Source: Bacteroidales bacterium (GTDB lineage Bacteria > Bacteroidota > Bacteroidia > Bacteroidales > UBA932). From it: DNA of 54,124 bases. A program made the position numbers and the translations under genes. The notes below the pieces were generated by a model. That model did no database searches and was not told where the DNA came from. It saw only the letters and a list, made by a program, of their open reading frames with translations. Shown one piece after another: positions 33,574 to 41,798 of this stretch. The stretch covers positions 1 through 54,124 of the forward strand of contig JAFSPG010000008.1 in NCBI GenBank assembly GCA_017443025.1, written 5' to 3'. Positions within the stretch are counted from its first letter, which is position 1, and every line of letters begins with the position of its first letter.

Positions 33574-34268
33574 TGGATACGAACAAACACAAATTCTTCA
33601 TGCTGCAGCTGCTGAAGGACATCTTCTCCGACTCGCTGCTATCCTCCGTCCTGGCATTCAAGGGCGGCACTGCCACCATGTTCTTTCACAATCTGCCGCG
33701 CTTCTCGACTGACCTGGACTTCAAGCTGCTGAATCCGGAAAAGGGAACCGAAGTTTATGAGAGAGTCCGTAATATTGTCCTTAAATATGGCAAGATCTAC
33801 GACGAAGCATTTAAGCACTACGGTATTATTATCGTACTCGATTACGGAATCGGCGAACGGAAGCTTAAGATTGAGATATCCAACAGGCTGTTCGACAATC
33901 ACTATGAAATCCTGAATTATCTCGGCCTCCAGATGCGAGTCTTGGTTAAAGAAGATATGTTCGCACATAAATTGTGCGCGCTCCTTGACAGGACCGAGAT
34001 TACCGGCCGAGACGTATTCGACTGCTGGTTCTTCCTGAAAGAACGTACATCTGTCAATAAAGAAATCGTTGAATCCCGCATGGGAATGCCCATTGAAGAA
34101 TATCTGGACAAATGCATCGCAAATGTGCAGAATATCTCAGAAAAGAGCTTGATTAGCGGTTTGGGAGAGTTAACCGAAGGCGAGATGAAGGATTTCGTTC
34201 GCCATGGTCTGAAAGACGAACTCATCTCACTTATGACCATGTTCAAGACCTTCCCTTCTTTTGTGTAG
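33573..34268 (+). CDS. AbiEii-like nucleotidyltransferase toxin
   Basis: A 231-residue protein of the AbiEii/AbiGii family. The nucleotidyltransferase motif is present: KGGTATMFF, then RFSTDLDFKLL, where the two Asp bind metal. EDMFAHKLCALLDR and GRDVFDCWFFL follow, as in the family. AbiEii toxins transfer nucleotides to RNA targets and stop growth on phage infection. It pairs with the gene upstream and ends 3 bp from rsmD, which converges on it. It marks the right border of the accessory island. Confidence 0.88.
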   Translation: MDTNKHKFFMLQLLKDIFSDSLLSSVLAFKGGTATMFFHNLPRFSTDLDFKLLNPEKGTEVYERVRNIVLKYGKIYDEAFKHYGIIIVLDYGIGERKLKIEISNRLFDNHYEILNYLGLQMRVLVKEDMFAHKLCALLDRTEITGRDVFDCWFFLKERTSVNKEIVESRMGMPIEEYLDKCIANVQNISEKSLISGLGELTEGEMKDFVRHGLKDELISLMTMFKTFPSFV

Positions 34269-34271
34269 CGT

Positions 34272-34817
34272 CTATTCGCTTGTAGCCTCAAAGAATGAGA
34301 AGTGGACGTGGCCGTATTTGCGTTCCTTGACGAAGGCGGGGTGGGAGGAGAAGGAGTGCTCGCTGCCGTGCTCGAGGATGAAGTACGCGCCGGGGTGCAT
34401 TATGCCGGCACCGAGGACGAGGTCAGGGAGCCTCTCGAGGCCATCGAGGGCGTAGGGAGGGTCGGCGAAGACGAGGTCGAACTTTTCCTTGCAGAGCGGA
34501 ATGAAATCAAAGACATTGTGGCGGACCATGGTGATTTTCTCGGCGACGCCGAGTTCCTTTGCGGCCGAAGAAATGAAGGCCGCATGGGCGGGAGCCATCT
34601 CCACGCACCATACGTGTCCGACTCCCCGCGAAATGAATTCAAATGAAATGGCGCCCGTGCCTCCGAAGAGGTCGAGCACTTTCAGGTCGTCGAACTCGTA
34701 TTCGTTGTCGAGGATATCAAAAAGGGCCTCACGTGCAAAATCCGTCGTAGGCCGGGCCTTGTACCCTGCCGGCGGGAATACACCCTTACCTTTGAGAAAT
34801 CCGGAAATTATCCTCAT
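34272..34817 (-). CDS. rsmD: 16S rRNA (guanine966-N2)-methyltransferase
   Basis: A 181-residue Rossmann-fold methyltransferase that modifies G966 in the 30S subunit. It starts MRIISG-LKG, then RPTTDFAREALFDIL, VLDLFGGTGAISFEFISRG (SAM binding) and the catalytic DPPYAL. Length is normal. It overlaps the DUF3822 gene by 4 bp, a pairing often seen in Bacteroidota. Confidence 0.95.
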   Translation of the reverse strand: MRIISGFLKGKGVFPPAGYKARPTTDFAREALFDILDNEYEFDDLKVLDLFGGTGAISFEFISRGVGHVWCVEMAPAHAAFISSAAKELGVAEKITMVRHNVFDFIPLCKEKFDLVFADPPYALDGLERLPDLVLGAGIMHPGAYFILEHGSEHSFSSHPAFVKERKYGHVHFSFFEATSE

Positions 34818-35503
34818 AATGCCTCGACGGCCTTGAAGTAGCGGTAAAGCGACATCTCCTGATCCGGGTCGAGGGCAGTGCGGAAGCAGATGGTCGAGAC
34901 CTCGGGATTAAGCTGCAGATTCTTCATCGCCAGGAAGATGAAATACTCGGCAGTAGTGAAATCCTCGGCGGCGAATACATTGCAGAGCCTGAGGCTCTTG
35001 CCCTGAGCGATAGCCATATAAAGATAGCCGTCGCGCCAGGAGCACACAATCTTATTGTATTCGGGGCATCGGGGAAGGTCGGCCAGCACGAAATGAATCT
35101 CGGGCAGAATCCTGGAAGGATTGCCGGAAGTATCCATTACGGTGGCGGCGACAGTCCTGGAGAGCGACTCCCCTATCGAATTGGAGAAAACCAGTACGGC
35201 TCCGAATGCAGGCTCATCGACATATTCAACCTGGTCCTCATCGCGGAGCTTAACTACGTCGGACAGAGCCGATGCAGCCTCCTGCGGATTGAAGAAGGTT
35301 TTTGGAACAAGGACAAACTTCGGGGTAAAAAGCGAGATGCCGACCTGCCCGTAACGACGCTGGAATTCCGGCGTTGTAAAGATGCGGTCGGCGCCAAGCC
35401 AGCCGGAAGAACGGCGCTCACCGCCCTCCGAAACAGAAAAAGAATATCCACTCAAGGAAACTTGAATGGATATCGAAGAACTATTATTCCCAGTTACCGG
35501 CAT
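34814..35503 (-). CDS. DUF3822 family protein
   Basis: A 229-residue protein matching the Bacteroidota-specific DUF3822 family, with an actin-like or ASKHA-like layout: SIQVSLSGYSFSV at the N-terminus, FTPKFVLVPKTFF in the middle, and NVFAAEDFTTAEYFIFLAMKNLQLNPE near the C-terminus. The function is unknown. It sits between a membrane-anchored protein gene (20-bp overlap) and rsmD (4-bp overlap), so the three form one unit. Confidence 0.8.
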   Translation of the reverse strand: MPVTGNNSSSISIQVSLSGYSFSVSEGGERRSSGWLGADRIFTTPEFQRRYGQVGISLFTPKFVLVPKTFFNPQEAASALSDVVKLRDEDQVEYVDEPAFGAVLVFSNSIGESLSRTVAATVMDTSGNPSRILPEIHFVLADLPRCPEYNKIVCSWRDGYLYMAIAQGKSLRLCNVFAAEDFTTAEYFIFLAMKNLQLNPEVSTICFRTALDPDQEMSLYRYFKAVEAL

Positions 35504-36176
35504 TGTTGTTAGGAGCGGTAACGCTGCCCACCTGCAGGCCTTTGTAGCGGTTCATAACCTCGCAGTCGGCCTTGAGGTTGATGATCAGCTGACGGTCCAG
35601 GCCCTTGAGAAGAGCATCGTAAGGCATGCGGGCCTCGAACAGAGGAACATCGACGCCGGAAACTTTCTTTACGATTGCTTCCATCTCGACCTCCTGACCA
35701 CCTGAGAAGGGGATGTACTTGAGCGAATCAACTACGAAATCGTTGCGGTGGTTGAACAGAGTGTCTTTAACGTCGATTTTGGTGGTGATGGTAGCGATAA
35801 CTCTCTCGCCCTTGAGATAAAGGTCGTAGAGCTGCTCCTGGGTAATCTTGCGGTTTTTCTTCCTGATGCGGTCGGTGTTAACTACGGCAAGGGAGTCGTC
35901 GCGGGAACCAACCTGGAGGATAACTTCCATCTTGCCCTCGTTGTAGAAGAGGATGAGGGAATCGATGGTGGATGCGAACTTGTTGTTCACGCTCTTATAG
36001 GCGACCTGAAGCTCGCGGATATCCTTAAGACGCTGAATGCCCACTACGGAGCGCTGATCTTTGGCCTTGTCGAAATTAACCGGCTTCTGTACTCCGGAGA
36101 TGATGAGATACACAAGGAGGACAATCAAAAGAGGAAGTACACAGAGTGTTAAAACTTTTTTAAGTGTTCCGTTCAT
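35484..36176 (-). CDS. Membrane-anchored protein of unknown function
   Basis: A 230-residue protein with one N-terminal membrane segment (VLTLCVLPLLIVLLVYLIISG) and a soluble, probably periplasmic body. The body has a helical stretch (QRLKDIRELQVAYKSVNNKFAS) followed by strand-rich sequence. Similar hypothetical proteins are common upstream of DUF3822 genes in Bacteroidota, but I know no function. It is divergent from the nrnA-like gene. Confidence 0.75.
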   Translation of the reverse strand: MNGTLKKVLTLCVLPLLIVLLVYLIISGVQKPVNFDKAKDQRSVVGIQRLKDIRELQVAYKSVNNKFASTIDSLILFYNEGKMEVILQVGSRDDSLAVVNTDRIRKKNRKITQEQLYDLYLKGERVIATITTKIDVKDTLFNHRNDFVVDSLKYIPFSGGQEVEMEAIVKKVSGVDVPLFEARMPYDALLKGLDRQLIINLKADCEVMNRYKGLQVGSVTAPNNNAGNWE

Positions 36177-36252
36177 TATCGTAATATTTTATTTTTTCGA
36201 ACAAATGTCGGACAAAGTTAGAAAAATGATTTATCAAATGCAATATAATTTG

Positions 36253-36260
36253 TATTTTTG
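36253..36260 (+). promoter_or_regulatory. -7 promoter motif for the 36.3-41.6 kb unit
   Basis: TATTTTTG, 16 bp before the ATG at 36276. It overlaps an in-frame TTG at 36258, which therefore cannot be the start. Confidence 0.5.
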
Positions 36261-36275
36261 CAATCGCGAACATTT

Positions 36276-37319
36276 ATGATGAAGACGAGATTGACGGAAA
36301 AAGCGGCCTGCCTGCGCAGGATTATGGATAACTGCCACAAAATCGTGACGGTCACCCATACCCACCCCGACGGCGATGCCATCGGCAGCAGCATAGGCAC
36401 GGCCTGCTGGTGCGAGAGCCTGGGCAAAGAAGTAACCTGCATCTTCCCCGACCCCGTACCTGACACCATTTCCTTCATTTTCCGCCCGGAGAGGCAGGCC
36501 AAATGCCTCACTTTCTCCAAGCAGAGGGCCCAGGCCGAAAAAGCCCTCGAGGAATGCGACCTTATTATCGCCCTCGACTTCTCGGAATTCTCGCGCACCG
36601 AAGAGATGGCTCCTATACTTAAGGCATCTCCGAAGAGAAAGGTCCAGATTGACCATCACCTCAACCCTGCCGCTGAAGATTTCGATCTGAGCGTAAGCGA
36701 AATCAACATATCATCGGCATCCGAACTGTCATACCAGCTGCTGAAGATTCTCGTCGGTGAAGGATATGGTTCTTTCAGCATGGAGGCCTGCGAGGCCTTT
36801 ATGACCGGCATGACCACCGACACCAACAACTTCGCAAATTCCACCTTGCCCTCAACCCTCGAGATGGCCTCTGAGTTACTCGAAGCCGGTGTCAACCGCG
36901 ACAAAATCATTGATAATCTCTACTGGCACTACGCCGAAGGCCGCCTTCGCGCCCTCGGCCTGCTTTTGAAAGATAAGATGACCATCACCCCCGAAGGCGC
37001 CGCATATATGGTGCTGCGAGATGCCGAAGTAAAGCATTTCAATCTCGGCGACGGAGACACCGAAGGTTTCGTCAACATTCCCCTGGCCATCGAAAAAGTC
37101 AGGATGAGCATCTTCCTGAAAGAGGCAGATGGCCACTTCCGCGTATCAATCCGTTCAAAGAAAGGCACCTCCGCATCGATATTTGCAAATAAATATTTTC
37201 ACGGCGGCGGCCACGAAAACGCCTCCGGAGGCAAGCTCCATTTCCCGGGCGACATTCCGAGCCCGGATGAAGCCGAAGCCTTCCTTGCCAAAGTCACCGA
37301 AGAATACCTGAGCGAATGA
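36276..37319 (+). CDS. DHH-family phosphoesterase, NrnA-like oligoribonuclease/pAp phosphatase
   Basis: A 347-residue DHH/DHHA1 protein. Metal-binding motifs are in order: THTHPDGDAIGSS (motif I), IIALDFSE (motif II), VQIDHHLNP (the DHH motif) and GMTTDTNNF. The C-terminal DHHA1 RNA-binding domain has SIRSKKGTSASIFANKYFHGGGHENASGG. NrnA proteins degrade short RNAs and pAp; some homologues cleave cyclic dinucleotides, so the exact substrate is open. It overlaps the first FKBP gene by 4 bp. Confidence 0.9.
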   Translation: MMKTRLTEKAACLRRIMDNCHKIVTVTHTHPDGDAIGSSIGTACWCESLGKEVTCIFPDPVPDTISFIFRPERQAKCLTFSKQRAQAEKALEECDLIIALDFSEFSRTEEMAPILKASPKRKVQIDHHLNPAAEDFDLSVSEINISSASELSYQLLKILVGEGYGSFSMEACEAFMTGMTTDTNNFANSTLPSTLEMASELLEAGVNRDKIIDNLYWHYAEGRLRALGLLLKDKMTITPEGAAYMVLRDAEVKHFNLGDGDTEGFVNIPLAIEKVRMSIFLKEADGHFRVSIRSKKGTSASIFANKYFHGGGHENASGGKLHFPGDIPSPDEAEAFLAKVTEEYLSE

Positions 37320-37873
37320 AAAGAAGTCTCCTCATAGTACTTGCCCTAATCTCGGCGGCGGCACTCTCCTGCACCAAGGAGAGCCTTAAAATCACATACG
37401 CCAACCAGGAGAAGTACATCGAAGACTTCATCAACGACAAGATAAGCGCCGACGAAACCGGCACAGTTCACGCCGTCAGCAACGGCGGAGTCCAGCGCCT
37501 CGTAATGGTCGAAGGCGAGGGCGAAGAACTGGCTTCCGGCGGAACGGTAACCTTCTACTACGCAGGATACGTACTCACTTCCAAAACTATCACCAGCAGC
37601 AATCTGTTCGCCACGAACATAAAGGACATAGCCGAGGCGGCAAGCTGGTTCTTATCATGGGAAGACTATTTCGAGCCCGTGGTCGAAGACCTTTCCGACG
37701 GCAAACTCGTATCCGGACTCAAGAAAGGAATCAAGGGAGTCAAGGCAGGTGAAGTATGCTTTATCCTCTTTTCCGGCAAATATGGTTACGGCGACAAGCA
37801 GTACGGCACGATTCCTGCAAATGCGGCCCTGGCTTATTACGTAGAAGTCGTGGATGTCAACAATAACGAATAA
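37316..37873 (+). CDS. FKBP-type peptidyl-prolyl isomerase lipoprotein
   Basis: A 185-residue protein with a lipoprotein signal peptide (LLIVLALISAAALSC). The C-terminal part is FKBP-like: GGTVTFYYAGYVL, then LVSGLKKGIKGVKAGEVCFILFSGKYGYGDKQYGTIPANAALAYYVEVVDV. The active-site core deviates from canonical FKBPs, so isomerase activity is uncertain. It lies in a row with a second FKBP-like lipoprotein, 17 bp downstream. Probably a periplasmic folding factor. Confidence 0.85.
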   Translation: MKRSLLIVLALISAAALSCTKESLKITYANQEKYIEDFINDKISADETGTVHAVSNGGVQRLVMVEGEGEELASGGTVTFYYAGYVLTSKTITSSNLFATNIKDIAEAASWFLSWEDYFEPVVEDLSDGKLVSGLKKGIKGVKAGEVCFILFSGKYGYGDKQYGTIPANAALAYYVEVVDVNNNE

Positions 37874-37890
37874 GAGCATTGAACGAGAAT

Positions 37891-38889
37891 ATGAACACAA
37901 CTAAAATATTGACGATTGCAGCGGCGGCTTTGATTCTGGCCGGCTGCGCAAAGAGCACTTCGACTGATACCAATCAGGATTTACGCGATTATTTCGAGGC
38001 CTGGATGGCAGCCAACTACCCCGATGTCATTCCTGACGAACACGACATTTACCTGATTAGCGAGACTGAAGGCCAGGGAGAGCCCCTGATTGACCAGTCG
38101 TATATGTACGTGAGATATAACGCCGCCGACATTGAAGGTAACATATCCTACACTACCGATGAAAAAGTTGCCAAGCAGCTCGGAACCTATGCGAAGGGCA
38201 ATTATTACGGACCCATCGTCGTTGCTACCGATGGCCTGATGACTGGCCTCGGATACATGGTGGTAGGAATGAATATCGGCGGCTCCCGCAAGGGCATAAT
38301 TCCGTTCTGGATGAATACATATTCAGTTTACGACACCCAGAAGGAATATTTCAAGAAGGCCTCCAGCACCACTTCCGTGATGTACGACCTGACACTCATG
38401 GATACCATCGACGACATAAACAAGTGGGAAATCGACTCCCTCGAGACACATCTTACCAGAGTGTATAAGGCCAAGCCCGATTCACTGTCGTACGGATATT
38501 ACTATTATCAGAAGACTCCTCCGGAGAGCGAAGATGAATTCCCGAGAGACACCACCATCTATATCAACTACACCGGACGTCTCCTCAACGGACAGGTATT
38601 CGACACCACTATCAAGGATACGGCCATCGTTCACGGCATTTATTCCACATCCAAGACATATTCCCCGGTGAGCGTGACCTGGGGCACCGAAGAGTCCAAA
38701 CTTGAGATGAACCAAAGTTCCCTGATTTCCGGTTTCGCCAAGGCCCTTTGGAATATGCATGCTTTTGAAAAGGGCAGAGCGTATTTCATTTCGTCGCTCG
38801 GATATTCTTACAGCGGAAGCGGAGACCAGATTCCGGCATATTCTCCCCTCGACTTTGAAATTGAACTCGTAGAAAAGCCTGAATCCTAA
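37891..38889 (+). CDS. FKBP-type isomerase lipoprotein with two FKBP-like domains
   Basis: A 332-residue lipoprotein (signal ILTIAAAALILAGC). Two FKBP-like domains appear: about residues 60-150, ending GYMVVGMNIGGSRKGIIPFWM, and about 190-330, with TTIYINYTGRLLNGQVFDTTIKDTA and LISGFAKALWNMHAFEKGRAYFISSLGYSYSGSGDQIPAYSPLDFEIEL. I chose the ATG at 37891 because it starts the signal peptide; the TTG 12 bp upstream is not needed. It ends 1 bp before the MATE gene. Confidence 0.87.
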   Translation: MNTTKILTIAAAALILAGCAKSTSTDTNQDLRDYFEAWMAANYPDVIPDEHDIYLISETEGQGEPLIDQSYMYVRYNAADIEGNISYTTDEKVAKQLGTYAKGNYYGPIVVATDGLMTGLGYMVVGMNIGGSRKGIIPFWMNTYSVYDTQKEYFKKASSTTSVMYDLTLMDTIDDINKWEIDSLETHLTRVYKAKPDSLSYGYYYYQKTPPESEDEFPRDTTIYINYTGRLLNGQVFDTTIKDTAIVHGIYSTSKTYSPVSVTWGTEESKLEMNQSSLISGFAKALWNMHAFEKGRAYFISSLGYSYSGSGDQIPAYSPLDFEIELVEKPES

Positions 38890-38890
38890 T

Positions 38891-40285
38891 ATGGCCGGAG
38901 CAAGGATTCCCACGGAGCTGGGAACCAAGAAGATAAGCACCCTGTTAAGAGAGTATGCAGTCCCCGCAATCATCGCGATGACTGCATCTTCTCTGTATAA
39001 CATGGTGGACAGCATCTATCTGGGGCATATCGAGGGCATCGGGCCTATGGCAATTACCGCCCTGGCGGTGACCTTCCCGCTGATGAATCTTTCCGCCGCC
39101 CTGGGCACCCTTGTAGGAGTTGGCGCGGCCACGATGATTTCGGTACTCCTCGGGCAGAAGAATTACGACACTGCAAGCAAGGTCCTGACCAACGACGTCA
39201 CCCTCAATACCATCATCGGAATCATCTTCGCTGCGGTATCCTTGACATGGCTATCGCCCATCCTTCGCTTCTTCGGGGCCAGCGACGTCACCCTCCCCTA
39301 CGCATCCGACTACATGAGGATACTCCTGATTGGAAACGTAGTGACTCATATATATTTCGGGCTCAATGCGGTGATAAGGGCCGCCGGAAATCCTAAGCTG
39401 GCGATGAAGCTGACGCTCTTTACCGTCATCTCGAACAGCATCCTCGACCCTATTTTCATCTTCACTCTGGGAATGGGAATTCAAGGCGCCGCACTCGCCA
39501 CGATGCTCTGCCAGACGCTCGCAATGTGCTACTCGCTGGGATATTTCATGGACAGCAAGAAGTTCATGCATCTGCCGAAGAAGATTTTCGGCCTGTACTG
39601 GAAGCTGGCAAAGGAGTCACTCGCAGTTGGGCTGGGCCCCTTCCTGATGAATGCCGCCAGCTGCATAGTAGCCCTTTTCATCAACCAGCAGCTGAGCCGC
39701 TATGGCGGCGACCTTCATATCGGGGCCTACGGCATTGCCAACAGGGTTACTTTCATGTTCATAATGATAGTATTCGGCCTCAACCAGGGGATGCAGCCCA
39801 TTGCCGGATATAATTTCGGGGCCCGGCAGTATTCAAGGGTAAAGGAGGTATTCTTCCTTACCGCGAAATGGGCTACTCTGGTAATGGTCCTGGGCTTCAT
39901 AGTGTCCGTAATCTTCCCTGATATCGCCGCTGCTGCGTTCACCGACGACCCCGAGCTCCGAAGCCTCGCCGACAAGGGCCTCAGGCTGATGAACATAATC
40001 ATCCCGATAATCGGATTCCAGATGGTGGCCACCAACCTCTTCCAGAGCCTCGGAATGGTGGGCAAATCCGTCACCTTGTCGCTCTCGCGCCAGCTGCTCT
40101 TCCTCGTTCCGAGCGTATACGTCCTGCCTCTGTTCTTTGGACATCTGGGCGTATGGCTGAGTTTCCCCGTCTCCGATGCTATGGCCTGCATCCTTACGCT
40201 GATATTCATGATATCGCTGGTGCGCAAGCTGTCGCGCCTTAATGACGGCGACGATCCTTCAATCCTTGGAAGTACAATTAAATGA
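38891..40285 (+). CDS. MATE-family efflux transporter
   Basis: A 464-residue membrane protein with 12 hydrophobic segments in two halves. MATE text includes PAIIAMTASSLYNMVDSIYLGHIEG, GVGAATMISVLLGQK, NAVIRAAGNPKLAM, and in the second half NQGMQPIAGYNFGARQYSRVKEVF. The family exports cationic drugs or metabolites using Na+ or H+; the substrate is unknown. It overlaps the following serine hydrolase gene by 4 bp. Confidence 0.93.
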   Translation: MAGARIPTELGTKKISTLLREYAVPAIIAMTASSLYNMVDSIYLGHIEGIGPMAITALAVTFPLMNLSAALGTLVGVGAATMISVLLGQKNYDTASKVLTNDVTLNTIIGIIFAAVSLTWLSPILRFFGASDVTLPYASDYMRILLIGNVVTHIYFGLNAVIRAAGNPKLAMKLTLFTVISNSILDPIFIFTLGMGIQGAALATMLCQTLAMCYSLGYFMDSKKFMHLPKKIFGLYWKLAKESLAVGLGPFLMNAASCIVALFINQQLSRYGGDLHIGAYGIANRVTFMFIMIVFGLNQGMQPIAGYNFGARQYSRVKEVFFLTAKWATLVMVLGFIVSVIFPDIAAAAFTDDPELRSLADKGLRLMNIIIPIIGFQMVATNLFQSLGMVGKSVTLSLSRQLLFLVPSVYVLPLFFGHLGVWLSFPVSDAMACILTLIFMISLVRKLSRLNDGDDPSILGSTIK

Positions 40286-41568
40286 TGGCAAGAGGTGTAC
40301 GCATGATACTTTCCCTGCTTTCGGCTGCGATGGTGACGATTTCGTCCTGCGCTGCCGGGGCGCCGGCGGATTCCCTGCCTCTACCTGTCCTTCCGCTCAA
40401 CGAGACTCTCACGAATGCCACCTGCGACACTTCTGTGCTGCGGCCGATGGAGCGTCAGATAGAGAGGTATATGGAGCATTGGCATCTTCAGGGTGTTTCG
40501 CTTTCCATAGTGAGGAACGATTCTCTCATATACGCCAAGGGCTTCGGATGGGCCGATAAAGAAAAGGGTCTGAAGATGGAGCCGCGCAACCTACTGCGCC
40601 TGGCATCGATTTCCAAACTCATTACTGCCGTAGGAATCATGGTGCTCAAGGAGAGAGGGCAGCTTTCACTCCAGAGCAAGGTATTCGGGCCCGAGGGAAT
40701 CCTCAAGGATTCGACATATTGCTCCGTCATCCGCGACAAGAACTACTACGATATTACCGTGGAGCACCTCCTTCGCCATAAGGCAGGCTTTACCGCCCGC
40801 TACGGCGACCCTATGTTCTCCACCCGTACCATAATTCTCCAGAACCATCTTTCGGAAGCCCCTGACCATAAGACTCTGCTCCGCTGCATGCTCCGAAAGA
40901 GACTGCATTTCAAGCCAGGAACATCTCAGGAGTATTCCAATCTCGGATATATGATTCTCTCGGAGATAATTGAGCAGGTCAGCGGACAGAGTTACGAGGA
41001 CTTTATCCGTGATAATGTTCTTACCCCGGTGGGATGCCGCGAATTCAAGATTGCAGGTAATTATTACAAGGACCGTCACGAGAACGAGGTCAGGTATTAT
41101 GTTCAGGCCAACGACCTTCCCGTTCCGGAATACAACAACAGCGGCGATTCCGTTGTCCGCTGCTATGGTGGCAATGATATAAAATCTCTTGCAGGAGCCG
41201 GTGCATGGGTGGCATCGACGCCGGAGCTGGCCCTGCTGGTCTCGGCGATCGACGGCCGCGAGGGTATTCCGGACATAATCAGCAAGGAGAGCGTGGATGC
41301 GATGACGGAGTATTTCGACCAGGATACCTATTCTCTCGGATGGAACGACACCAATCCTGAAAAGGGCTGGGTGCGTTCCGGTACTTTCTCCGGCACCAAT
41401 GCTCTTATCAAGTATTTTCCGGACGGGGAATGCTGGGTATTCGTCTCCAATACCAGCACATGGAAGGGCCCGGGGCTGGCCCGCAAAACAGCCTTTCTGA
41501 TGTCTCAGCTCCGTATGCAATACGGCAGCTTGCTCCCCGCCCGCGACCTGTTTCATTCTGCGGAATAA
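40282..41568 (+). CDS. Serine beta-lactamase-family hydrolase, exported
   Basis: A 428-residue protein with an N-terminal lipoprotein-like signal (ILSLLSAAMVTISSC). The beta-lactamase/class C motifs are visible: S109-I-S-K112 in RLASISKLI, and Tyr-Ser-Asn in SQEYSNLGYMILSEI; the third motif is less clear, with VRSGTFSGTNALI as a candidate. Such proteins are usually D-aminopeptidase-, esterase- or penicillin-binding-like rather than true lactamases. It overlaps the MATE gene by 4 bp. It is the last gene of the unit before a hairpin-rich element. Confidence 0.85.
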   Translation: MMARGVRMILSLLSAAMVTISSCAAGAPADSLPLPVLPLNETLTNATCDTSVLRPMERQIERYMEHWHLQGVSLSIVRNDSLIYAKGFGWADKEKGLKMEPRNLLRLASISKLITAVGIMVLKERGQLSLQSKVFGPEGILKDSTYCSVIRDKNYYDITVEHLLRHKAGFTARYGDPMFSTRTIILQNHLSEAPDHKTLLRCMLRKRLHFKPGTSQEYSNLGYMILSEIIEQVSGQSYEDFIRDNVLTPVGCREFKIAGNYYKDRHENEVRYYVQANDLPVPEYNNSGDSVVRCYGGNDIKSLAGAGAWVASTPELALLVSAIDGREGIPDIISKESVDAMTEYFDQDTYSLGWNDTNPEKGWVRSGTFSGTNALIKYFPDGECWVFVSNTSTWKGPGLARKTAFLMSQLRMQYGSLLPARDLFHSAE

Positions 41569-41582
41569 AATCGCCACTAACC

Positions 41583-41796
41583 AATAAAAATGTTTGGTGG
41601 TCTGTTTTAGGACTGTGGCCGCCCGTGGCCGCATGAACCGACGCACGAGTGAGTAAAGAGTAAACTGGTTTACTCTTTCGAGCGAGAAGGAGGAAAAGGT
41701 CGAAGACCTTAACATTCGGGAGGGGCCCAACCATCGGTTGGGAGGGATAGCCCCGAAGGGGCGTAGTCAATAAAACAGACCGCCATACTTTTTATT
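41583..41796. repeat. 214-bp element made of hairpins with imperfect terminal inverted repeats
   Basis: The ends are imperfect inverted repeats of about 26 bp (41583-41609 and 41771-41796, sharing AATAAAAA and GGTCTGTTTTA). Between them lie four perfect hairpins: AAAGAGTAAAC/GTTTACTCTTT (41655-41678), AAGGTC-gaa-GACCTT (41697-41711), CCCAACC-atc-GGTTGGG (41726-41742) and GCCCC-gaa-GGGGC (41750-41762). The third hairpin and its flanks match the core of the dapF element. It fills the gap between the convergent serine hydrolase and comEC-like genes, so it may also end transcription from both sides. Confidence 0.7.
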
Positions 41797-41798
41797 TT

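Noticed and set aside
36258-36275. TTG start for the NrnA-like gene
   Set aside because: The TTG lies within the -7 promoter motif (36253-36260), so it would not be in the transcript.
40282-41568. True class C beta-lactamase giving drug resistance
   Set aside because: Only the SxxK and YxN-like motifs are clear. Overall text fits the broad serine-hydrolase family with varied substrates, and no regulator such as AmpR is nearby.
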